From Congregibacter brevis (GTDB lineage Bacteria; Pseudomonadota; Gammaproteobacteria; Pseudomonadales; Halieaceae), in assembly GCF_045689245.1 (NCBI RefSeq), contig NZ_CP136865.1, positions 3,162,001 through 3,226,000 on the forward strand: a stretch of DNA of 64,000 bases, read 5' to 3'. The position numbers and the translations under genes were made by a program. Positions 1 through 6,108 of this stretch are shown here, piece after piece (position 1 is the first letter of the stretch; the number at the start of each line of letters is the position of its first letter). The notes beneath the pieces were generated by a model, which made no database searches, was not told the origin of the DNA, and worked only from the letters and a program-made list of their open reading frames with translations.

Positions 1-1556
1 TGATGACCCTGGGCCTTTGTAGTGTCGCCGACCTCCATACGAAGGCCTTCGCCGTTGAGGTAACCGCTGTCTCCCGCCTGACCGCCGGATTCTCCGTAAA
101 ACGGTGTTTGATCCAGAATCACAACACCGTGTTCTCCAGCATTGAGTTCAGGCACTTGCTCGCTGTCGCGCAACAAAGCGACGACCTTTCCACTACCGGT
201 GATTTGATCGTAACCGGTGAATGTCGTCTCTCCGTCCAGCGTGAGTGTGCTGTTGTAATCTACCGTAAAGCCACCGCCCTCTTTCGAACGCTCTCTTTGG
301 GCCTGCATCGCAGCTTCGTAGCCGGGCATATCCAGACTGAAGTTTCGCTCCCGGGCAATATCGTTAGTGAGATCAACAGGGAATCCGTAGGTGTCGTAAA
401 GCTTGAAAACTACATCGCCGGGAATAACATCCCCATCCATGGCCGCAAGGGCTTCATTGAGGATACCCATACCCTGCTCAAGCGTCCGGGCGAACTGCTC
501 TTCTTCGCCGCGTATGACGTCTTCGATGCGCGACTGCTGCTCTGAAAGTTCGGGATAAAAGTCTCCCATTTGAGCGACGAGGGTTGCGACCAGTTTGTAG
601 AAAAACAAGGAGTCAGCACCCAGCTTATTACCGTGACGAATCGCCCTGCGCATGATCCGGCGCAAAACGTAGGAACGGCCCTCGTTGCCCGGTAATACGC
701 CGTCAATAACAAGAAACGCGGTGGAACGAATATGATCTGCAATGACACGTAAGGAGGATGCCGCGTACTCCTCGGTGCCCACTACCTCAGCGGCAGATTT
801 AATCAGCGCCTGAAAAAGATCGATCTCATAGTTGCTATGTACACCCTGGAGGATCGCCGCGATGCGCTCCAGCCCCATGCCTGTATCTACCGAGGGCTTG
901 GGTAAGGGAGTCATCTCTCCATCAGCGCTGCGGTTGTACTGCATGAAAACCAGATTCCAGATCTCTATGTAGCGATCCAGGTCATCATCGGGACTTCCAG
1001 GGGGCCCTCCTGGCACGTGTTCTCCGTGATCATAAAAGACTTCTGAACTCGGCCCACAAGGCCCCGTATCACCCATCTGCCAAAAATTATCTTCATCGAG
1101 TCGGGAAATACGCTCTGCTGGAAAGCCGATCTCCTCGATCCAGATTTTTTCCGCCTCGTCATCACTGATATGTACGGTGACCCAAAGTTTTTCTTTGGGA
1201 AGACCCAGATTTACCGTAAGGAACTCCCAGGCAAAACGGATAGCTTCGCGCTTAAAGTAATCACCGAAGCTGAAATTTCCCAGCATTTCGAAAAAAGTGT
1301 GGTGCCGCGCGGTATAACCCACGTTCTCAAGGTCATTGTGCTTACCCCCTGCACGTACGCAGCGCTGCGCACTGACCGCTCGGTTGTAGGGGCGAGACTC
1401 CGCGCCGAGAAATACATCCTTAAACTGATTCATACCGGCGTTAGTGAACAGCAGCGTCGGGTCATCGGCTGGCACCAATGAGCTACTAGGAACTCGCTGG
1501 TGCCCATTGGAGTCAAAATAGGCGAGAAACGCCTCGCGGATTTCTCCGGTTTTCAT
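1..1556 (-). CDS. alaS: alanyl-tRNA synthetase, N-terminal part (cut by window edge)
   Basis: This gene charges tRNA-Ala in the cytoplasm. Reading down from the ATG at 1554-1556 gives about 518 codons with no stop before the edge, so only the N-terminal class II catalytic core and the tRNA-recognition region are present. The editing and oligomerisation domains lie outside. The start MKTGEIREAFLAYF and the later stretches VGYTARHHTFFEMLGNFSFG (about residues 72-91) and QMGDTGPCGPSSE are typical of AlaRS. The leader upstream is odd: it holds a 12-bp tandem repeat, a short Ala/Thr-rich ORF and a hairpin. No frameshift is visible. Identity is certain; only the missing C-terminal part cannot be judged. 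Confidence 0.97.
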   Translation of the reverse strand, partial: MKTGEIREAFLAYFDSNGHQRVPSSSLVPADDPTLLFTNAGMNQFKDVFLGAESRPYNRAVSAQRCVRAGGKHNDLENVGYTARHHTFFEMLGNFSFGDYFKREAIRFAWEFLTVNLGLPKEKLWVTVHISDDEAEKIWIEEIGFPAERISRLDEDNFWQMGDTGPCGPSSEVFYDHGEHVPGGPPGSPDDDLDRYIEIWNLVFMQYNRSADGEMTPLPKPSVDTGMGLERIAAILQGVHSNYEIDLFQALIKSAAEVVGTEEYAASSLRVIADHIRSTAFLVIDGVLPGNEGRSYVLRRIMRRAIRHGNKLGADSLFFYKLVATLVAQMGDFYPELSEQQSRIEDVIRGEEEQFARTLEQGMGILNEALAAMDGDVIPGDVVFKLYDTYGFPVDLTNDIARERNFSLDMPGYEAAMQAQRERSKEGGGFTVDYNSTLTLDGETTFTGYDQITGSGKVVALLRDSEQVPELNAGEHGVVILDQTPFYGESGGQAGDSGYLNGEGLRMEVGDTTKAQGH

Positions 1557-1574
1557 GTCTTACTCTCTCTGCGG

Positions 1575-1597
1575 GCGATTTCTGCAGTCGAAATCGC
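1575..1597 (-). promoter_or_regulatory. hairpin in the alaS leader, between leader ORF and alaS start
   Basis: GCGATTTC (1575-1582) and GAAATCGC (1590-1597) form a perfect 8-bp stem with a 7-nt loop. On the alaS mRNA the stem begins three nucleotides after the TAG of the candidate leader ORF and ends about 18 nt before the alaS ATG, next to the purine-rich ribosome-binding region. There is no U-run, so it does not look like an intrinsic terminator. A role in translational control is an inference from position only. Confidence 0.5.
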
Positions 1598-1599
1598 GG

Positions 1600-1728
1600 C
1601 TAAGCGTTTTTATCAGTACGCGTTGTTGTCGAAACTGTTTTGGAAACTGTCGTGAAAACTGTCGTCGCAGCTGTTGCAGCAGCTGTTGCAGCAGCTGTTG
1701 TCGCAGCTGTTGTCGCAGCTTTAGTCAC
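1600..1728 (-). CDS. candidate Ala/Thr-rich leader peptide upstream of alaS (42 codons)
   Basis: A GTG at 1726-1728 opens a 42-codon frame on the same strand as alaS, ending with TAG at 1600-1602. It follows an in-frame TAG nine bases upstream of the GTG. The product reads VTKAATTAATTAAATAAATA and continues ATTVFTTVSKTVSTTTRTDK then NA. It has 13 alanines and 16 threonines in 42 residues, and the Ala codons fall in runs of two or three. Its repetitive part is the translation of the 12-bp repeat below. The ribosome-binding site is weak (a GAGA about 10 bases upstream), so translation is unproven. Position before an alanyl-tRNA synthetase gene and before a hairpin suggests an alanine-sensing leader, but simple repeat expansion could also create it. 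Confidence 0.35.
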   Translation of the reverse strand: MTKAATTAATTAAATAAATAATTVFTTVSKTVSTTTRTDKNA

Positions 1729-1754
1729 TCGCAGCTATTCTCGCAGCTATTGTT
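1667..1754. repeat. 12-bp tandem repeat (GCAGCTGTTGYM), about seven copies
   Basis: Units on the plus strand start at 1667, 1679, 1691, 1703, 1715, 1731 and 1743. The first four are GCAGCTGTTGCA or GCAGCTGTTGTC and the last three are degenerate. The first four units carry the palindrome CAGCTG. Four extra bases break the register between the fifth and sixth units. The array sits wholly in the intergenic space between hinT and alaS, in the expected 5' leader or promoter of alaS. Confidence 0.9.
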
Positions 1755-1792
1755 ACAAGTTTAGCTATCTTTAAGTCTCGCGGGCTGCGAAC

Positions 1793-2140
1793 TCAGCCGA
1801 CCATTTTACCCTCTGATAGAGTGCCACCGGCAATGATGTGTAAGTGCAAGTGATGCACGGTCATTCCAGCGCCTTCTCCATTGTTGATGATCAAACGAAA
1901 GGCCTCGGCAACACCCAGCTGTCTGGCTACGTTTCCCGCAGCGAGCATTAAATGCCCGAGCAAGGCTTGATCGTCACCTTGCGCGTCAGACAGTTTTTCG
2001 ATCACCTTTTTAGGTATCACCAGCACATGCACCGGCGCCTGAGGATTAATGTCATTGATCGCTATGCAGTGATCGTCCTCATATATCTTCTCGGCCGGGA
2101 TGTCGCCGTTAATGATCATTGTGAAAATACTGTCTGCCAT
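1793..2140 (-). CDS. hinT: HIT-family purine nucleoside phosphoramidase
   Basis: This 115-residue histidine triad protein hydrolyses adenosine 5'-phosphoramidates and aminoacyl- or lysyl-AMP conjugates in bacterial relatives. The signature HHLHLHIIAGG is at about residues 96-106, with the triad histidines at 97, 99 and 101. The N-terminal IFTMIINGDIPAEKIYEDD is the standard HIT entry sequence. Length matches E. coli HinT (119 aa). The ATG at 2140 is the only sensible start. It lies between alaS and the Trm112-like gene, all on the minus strand, but gaps of 236 bp and 60 bp leave co-transcription open. Confidence 0.93.
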   Translation of the reverse strand: MADSIFTMIINGDIPAEKIYEDDHCIAINDINPQAPVHVLVIPKKVIEKLSDAQGDDQALLGHLMLAAGNVARQLGVAEAFRLIINNGEGAGMTVHHLHLHIIAGGTLSEGKMVG

Positions 2141-2200
2141 GCCTAGCGCCTGCCTATTTGCTGTACCTTTTTGCGGTATAGAGTCTGTTTTAACAAACTT

Positions 2201-2386
2201 TTAACCCAACTTCTCGTCAGCAGTGAGCTGGCGAGCTTCCTCTTCCAGCATCACCGGTATGCCATCCCTTACCGGGTATGCTAATCCGCTGGCCTTGCAA
2301 AACAACTCCTCGCTGGCTTCGTGATATTCAAGGGGCGCCTTGCTCACGGGGCATACGAGGATGCTCAAAAGCTTCTTATCGAGCAC
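2201..2386 (-). CDS. Trm112-family small protein (UPF0434/YcaR type)
   Basis: This 61-residue protein has the pattern LLSILVCPVSKAPLEY near the N-terminus and YPVRDGIPVMLEEEARQL near the C-terminus, characteristic of the bacterial Trm112/YcaR family. In eukaryotes and archaea Trm112 activates methyltransferases; the bacterial role is not settled. In many proteobacteria the gene sits between lpxK and kdsB, but here it stands next to hinT. The start is a GTG at 2386, preceded by AAGGA with a 9-base gap, and a good -10 box lies just upstream. Confidence 0.9.
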   Translation of the reverse strand: MLDKKLLSILVCPVSKAPLEYHEASEELFCKASGLAYPVRDGIPVMLEEEARQLTADEKLG

Positions 2387-2415
2387 AGTGGGTCATCCTT
2401 TTTGGGAAATTTGCG

Positions 2416-2421
2416 ATTATA
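2416..2421 (-). promoter_or_regulatory. -10 box of probable promoter for the Trm112-like gene
   Basis: The minus strand reads CCGTATAATCGC, with a consensus TATAAT at 2416-2421. It is about 30 bp from the GTG start, giving a leader of roughly 23 nt. No good -35 hexamer is seen at 16-18 bp, so the call rests on the -10 and its position. Confidence 0.4.
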
Positions 2422-2526
2422 CGGTTTTTTGCCCGCTGCAGGCGCTTCTCACGCCATTTGTCTTGTGTTTCTGGCTACCATGGAGGAGAATTTCGCGCCC
2501 GAATTAACCCCATAAGAGTCAAAGTC

Positions 2527-3120
2527 ATGTCATTAAACAAAGTTCTTTCCAGTATTTTCCTGGCGGCGAGCCTTACCGCAGCGCCTTTCGCTGGCGCAGC
2601 GCATCATGAAGAGCCCATGTCAGACCACGCCGAGCGTGCGATGGCCATCGAAGTCGATGCCGAAGTTATTGCTGTGGATGCTGAAACCCGAGAAATGGTT
2701 CTTCAACTTCCTACTGGCGAGCAGCTAACTACCAAAGTTGACCCCCAAGTCGAGCGTCTCTCCGAAGTCGTACCCGGTGACTTTTTGGTCGTTACCTATC
2801 TAGCCGCATTGGCCGCTGAGCTTCGTGAGCCTACGGAAGAAGAGATGGCGAACCCTTGGGTTGAAGGTGCAGATGCAGGAGTGGCAGGCGACAACGAAGC
2901 ACCTGGTGGCGCAATGGTGTCAGCGGTTCGCGCTGTATGCACCATCGAAGGCATGAACCGCCTGCTGGGAACCGTGACTATCATGGATTCTCGCGGCAAA
3001 GCTCACGTCATTGGCGACGTTAGCGCCGAGCGTATTGAGCAGCTCAGCATTGGTCAGTCTGTAGTTATTACCTTTACTCAAGCGCTGGCTGTTGGGATCG
3101 AGAAAGCAGCAGAGATGTAA
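2527..3120 (+). CDS. secreted protein with two similar beta-rich halves, unknown function
   Basis: I do not recognise this 197-residue protein. The reading frame is open further upstream, but the ATG at 2527 is the likely start because it is followed at once by a signal peptide (MSLNKVLSSIFLAASLTAAP, cleavage near AGAA at residues 22-25). The mature part seems to contain a duplication. The first half has AEVIAVDAETREMVLQLPTG then ERLSEVVPGDFLVVTYLAAL; the second has LGTVTIMDSRGKAHVIGDVS then ERIEQLSIGQSVVITFTQAL. Both end in an alanine-rich turn. This suggests two small beta-barrel units in the periplasm. The linker is acidic. The neighbouring minus-strand genes give no functional clue. Confidence 0.75.
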   Translation: MSLNKVLSSIFLAASLTAAPFAGAAHHEEPMSDHAERAMAIEVDAEVIAVDAETREMVLQLPTGEQLTTKVDPQVERLSEVVPGDFLVVTYLAALAAELREPTEEEMANPWVEGADAGVAGDNEAPGGAMVSAVRAVCTIEGMNRLLGTVTIMDSRGKAHVIGDVSAERIEQLSIGQSVVITFTQALAVGIEKAAEM

Positions 3121-3125
3121 ATTGA

Positions 3126-3157
3126 CCTCGCTCCCCGCCGCGTTATCGGCGAGGGGG
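3126..3157. terminator. GC-rich hairpin between convergent genes
   Basis: CTCCCCGCCG and CGGCGAGGGG flank CGTTAT and can pair with a small bulge, making a strong stem between the convergent ends of the secreted-protein gene and the M23 peptidase gene. Neither side has a clear U-run, so termination is plausible but not demonstrated. Confidence 0.3.
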
Positions 3158-3162
3158 CGACG

Positions 3163-4032
3163 TTACTCCTGAGTAGATTTATCAGGCTCAGGCTTAGGCA
3201 TGGGCTTAGGCATGGGCGGTACGAGTCTTTGCGGGTCTACCCGCCGATCCCTCCAGCTCATACGCCAGTCCAAATGGGGCCCCGTCGCTCTCCCCGTTGC
3301 ACCCACTGCACCGATTAGATCGCCTATCTTAAGCTCATCACCTACTTTTGCCGACACTTCACTCATGTGCAGAAAGGATGATGACAGACCGTAACCATGA
3401 TCAAGAATGACGGTACCCCCTGAGTAAAACAAATCCGGTTCGGCCAACGTAACCCGCCCCGCGGCTGGCGCATAAATGGGCGTTCCTGTGGGAACAGCGA
3501 CGTCCACGCCGTAGTGCGGGCTTCCAGGCTTGCCGTTGTAAAAACGCTGACTCCCGTATACACCCGAAATCCGCCCCTGCACCGGCCAAACAAAGCCACC
3601 ATCAATTTGCATGAGCCAATCGGGACGTTCGATGACCTGTGCCTTTGCGGCGGCCACCAATTGCCGCTCACGACGAATGCGCTCGAGCTGCTCTTGGGGT
3701 GGCGTTACGGTCCTCTGTGGAACCCCTTCCACGCGCGAAATCCGATACTCACGCTGAGCCACAGTTACGGAATACTCGCAGTCGTTACCTACCCGCAGCA
3801 GACTGTTCGCCGGCGCATCTCTATGAAAGGCTGCTACTACGAAGCCATCGGGCGTCACCGTTAGCTGCTGATCATCCAGCTGTACTGAGGTACCCGGTGT
3901 AACTTTTGCCCAAATTAAGCCACCCTCGGCGGGGTCCCCTTGCACATTGACGCATTGAGCCCCGGCAGACGACATAAAGGAAGCAGCAAAAGCGCCTGCG
4001 AAACATGCTCTGAACAAGTAATGTGATCTCAT
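3163..4032 (-). CDS. M23 family metallopeptidase (LytM-like), periplasmic
   Basis: This 289-residue protein has a signal peptide (MRSHYLFRACFAGAFAASFM, cleavage near SSAGA-Q), an N-terminal beta region, a charged helix (about 110-135) and a C-terminal M23 domain (about 150-270). The zinc-binding HYGVD is at 173-177, a further histidine (FLH) is at 222, and the last ligand region is GPHLDWRM at 253-260. The usual HLH is HLD here, a variant I recall from a proteobacterial subgroup. The family cuts peptidoglycan cross-links or acts as an amidase activator. The frame is open upstream, but the ATG at 4032 immediately precedes the signal peptide and is preferred over one 31 codons earlier. Confidence 0.88.
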   Translation of the reverse strand: MRSHYLFRACFAGAFAASFMSSAGAQCVNVQGDPAEGGLIWAKVTPGTSVQLDDQQLTVTPDGFVVAAFHRDAPANSLLRVGNDCEYSVTVAQREYRISRVEGVPQRTVTPPQEQLERIRRERQLVAAAKAQVIERPDWLMQIDGGFVWPVQGRISGVYGSQRFYNGKPGSPHYGVDVAVPTGTPIYAPAAGRVTLAEPDLFYSGGTVILDHGYGLSSSFLHMSEVSAKVGDELKIGDLIGAVGATGRATGPHLDWRMSWRDRRVDPQRLVPPMPKPMPKPEPDKSTQE

Positions 4033-4153
4033 AGGGCGAGTGTAGGTGCCTCTGGTGTATGCAGCAATAAGCCCCGGGCATTTGTATGGATAGATCCCCT
4101 TAACACGACGGGAAATGCACTCCAAAGGACACCTGGCAGGCTAGAATACTGCT

Positions 4154-4657
4154 ATGGGACGTTATAGAGCACCACGCCCACGAGGGACGCCACTGATCAC
4201 CGCAGCAGGTGAGGCTCGACTGCGTGCAGAACTTGACGACTTGTGGCGCAAGGAGCGACCCGTAGTAGCACTGGCTGTGCAGGATGCCGCCAAGAACGGA
4301 GATCGCTCAGAGAACGGTGACTACATCTATGGCAAGAAACGCCTTCGAGAGATTGATGGCCGGGTACGGTTTATTAGCAAGCGGCTCGAAGTCCTTCAGG
4401 TCGTGCGAGAACCCCCGAGCAATCAGGAACGGATTTTTTTTGGGGCGACTGTAGAGGTCGAAGATCAACATGGTACTCAGCAAAGCTTCACCATCCTCGG
4501 GCCCGATGAGTTCGAATCTTCTCGAGGCGAAGTGTCTATCGATGCGCCCATAGCCCGAGCGCTTTTGGGAAAAAGCATTGGCGACTGTGTAAATCTCGAG
4601 AGCCCGGGGGGCCTAAGGGAGCTGGAGGTATTGAACGTTGCTTATCGCCACAGTTAA
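4154..4657 (+). CDS. greB: transcription elongation factor GreB
   Basis: GreB stimulates RNA cleavage by backtracked RNA polymerase. The 167-residue product matches the family length. It has an N-terminal coiled coil ending in the acidic tip NGDRSENGDYIYGKKRLREI (about residues 55-74) and a C-terminal FKBP-like domain with FGATVEVED and the closing repeat around SIDAPIARALLGKSIGD. The SENGDYIYGKK signature separates GreB from GreA, which has a shorter NAEYHAAK-type tip. It is transcribed divergently from the M23 gene with 121 bp between and converges on the beta-lactamase-fold gene. Confidence 0.93.
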   Translation: MGRYRAPRPRGTPLITAAGEARLRAELDDLWRKERPVVALAVQDAAKNGDRSENGDYIYGKKRLREIDGRVRFISKRLEVLQVVREPPSNQERIFFGATVEVEDQHGTQQSFTILGPDEFESSRGEVSIDAPIARALLGKSIGDCVNLESPGGLRELEVLNVAYRHS

Positions 4658-4680
4658 GCGGCTATTCTTGCCCCGTACTA

Positions 4681-4736
4681 CTAGTCCAGCATCGCTAGTC
4701 GAGCACCCCTAGTCGAGCACCCCTAGTCGAGAGCAG
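4681..4736. repeat. 14-bp tandem repeat, four units, running into the end of a gene
   Basis: Units start at 4681, 4695, 4709 and 4723. The middle two are identical (CTAGTCGAGCACCC); the outer two are diverged. On the minus strand each unit ends in CGACTAG or GGACTAG. The last plus-strand unit supplies the final codons and TAG stop of the serine hydrolase gene, so the array looks like serial duplication of that gene's 3' end. Confidence 0.85.
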
Positions 4737-5946
4737 CATATACGAGCGCCTCCAATTGCCCTCTAAAGTTAAAGGTGCTCGATGGTATCAGCTGGGTCAT
4801 GAACACCACCGCAAGATCCTCAATAGGATCTATCCAAAATAGCGTGCTCGCCATGCCTCCCCAGTAAAAGCTTCCCTGCGTTGCCGGGTACCCGTTAACG
4901 ACGGGATCGATCTTGGACGCGAAGCCCAAACCAAAGCCGACGCCCTCGTGGTCGGTTTCGGTAAAGCCGGCCATGGCGACGCTCGCCAGATCAGCTTTCT
5001 CAGGTAGATGATTTGCCGTCATAAGATCAAGAGTCTTGCGACTAATGATCCGCTGTCCGTTAAACGCCCCCCTGCCAAGAAGCATCTGACAGAAGCGTAA
5101 ATAGTCAGCGGCGGTTGACACCAATCCTCCACCACCGGAATAAAAACTGCGACCGATGTACTGCGATGACTGAGCATCATCCTGAAGAACCAGACGTTTC
5201 TGCCCATCTCTTGTGTAACAGGACGCGAAACGATGCAATTGGTCATCCCGCGGACTAAAGGAGGTGTCGCACATTCCCAAGGGGTCAAAAATGGTCGAGT
5301 GTAGATAGTCCGGAAGCGTCTGGCCGCTGATCCGTTCGACGAGATAGCCTACGACATCCGTGGCCACCGAGTAATTCCAGCGATCGCCGGGCGAAAATTC
5401 CAGGGGCAGCGTAGCCAGCTGCTCAATCATATCCTCTAGCGTGTAACCCTGAACGGGTCTGGCGACCTTAAGTTTTCGGTACGCCCTATCGATCTCCGTA
5501 GACTGCATAAAGTCGTAAGTAAGACCTGACTGATGGGTCAACAAGTCGCGAATCCGCATTGGACGATGGGGGGTTCGGGTTTGGAATTCAGGATAACTAC
5601 CACCCTCTCGCACCTGGAGGCCTTTCCACTGCGGTATAAATCGGTGAACCGGATCATTAAGCGAAAACAAGCCGCGCTCCCAAAGCGTCATGAGTGCGAT
5701 AGATACGATGGGCTTGGTCATGGAATAGATACGAAAGACCGTATCGTCAGTCATAGGGAGCTCGCGCTCGCGATCACGTTGACCAGCAATGTGCAGGTAT
5801 GCCAACTGATCGCTACGCAAAACCGCGGTGAGGCAGCCAGCGATTTTACCGGGCTCAACATAGCTCCGCTCCAGATGCTCCCCGATACCTTTGAGGCGAC
5901 CCTCGGACATCGCTGCGGCAGAGGGATCAACGCGAGTAAAATCCAT
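4723..5946 (-). CDS. serine hydrolase of the beta-lactamase / family VIII esterase type
   Basis: This 407-residue protein has the penicillin-binding fold used by class C beta-lactamases, D-aminopeptidases and EstB-like esterases. The nucleophile motif SMTK is at 75-78 and the Tyr motif YSV at 192-194. The third motif appears as WGG (FYWGGMAST, about 365) instead of KTG or HTG. YSV and WGG favour an esterase or peptidase over an antibiotic-hydrolysing enzyme. No signal peptide is seen, so it is probably cytoplasmic. The ATG at 5946 is preferred over 5985 because GGAG lies 9 bases upstream. The substrate cannot be deduced. Confidence 0.85.
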   Translation of the reverse strand: MDFTRVDPSAAAMSEGRLKGIGEHLERSYVEPGKIAGCLTAVLRSDQLAYLHIAGQRDRERELPMTDDTVFRIYSMTKPIVSIALMTLWERGLFSLNDPVHRFIPQWKGLQVREGGSYPEFQTRTPHRPMRIRDLLTHQSGLTYDFMQSTEIDRAYRKLKVARPVQGYTLEDMIEQLATLPLEFSPGDRWNYSVATDVVGYLVERISGQTLPDYLHSTIFDPLGMCDTSFSPRDDQLHRFASCYTRDGQKRLVLQDDAQSSQYIGRSFYSGGGGLVSTAADYLRFCQMLLGRGAFNGQRIISRKTLDLMTANHLPEKADLASVAMAGFTETDHEGVGFGLGFASKIDPVVNGYPATQGSFYWGGMASTLFWIDPIEDLAVVFMTQLIPSSTFNFRGQLEALVYAALD

Positions 5947-6030
5947 CGTTCTTGGCTCCAAGTCGTGATTTTCGACAGCGCGCAAGTGTAATGGAGCCTG
6001 TGATTAAGGTATACAAAACCGCCACGAGAA

Positions 6031-6060
6031 TTGCTGGTCCGGCAGCCACGCTGCTAAAAT
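6031..6060 (+). promoter_or_regulatory. probable promoter of gcvP
   Basis: TTGCTG (6031-6036), an 18-bp spacer and TAAAAT (6055-6060), with TGC directly before the -10 (extended -10 form), precede the gcvP ATG by 48 bp. Predicted transcription begins near 6067. That leaves a leader of only about 42 nt, too short for a glycine riboswitch. Confidence 0.4.
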
Positions 6061-6108
6061 GGCGCGCTTTCCAACGGGCATCAGCCCCCGCAATTGTGGA
6101 ACGCTACC

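Noticed and set aside
1555..1764. Plus-strand frame of 69 codons very rich in Cys-Cys-Arg-Ser repeats, resembling a small cysteine-rich peptide
   Set aside because: It is the exact antisense of the 12-bp repeat array in the alaS leader; it overlaps the alaS start, has no ribosome-binding site and its Cys pattern follows only from the repeat unit.
5986..6108. Glycine riboswitch upstream of gcvP
   Set aside because: The predicted transcript leader is only about 42 nt and the whole gap is too short and lacks the paired-aptamer layout.
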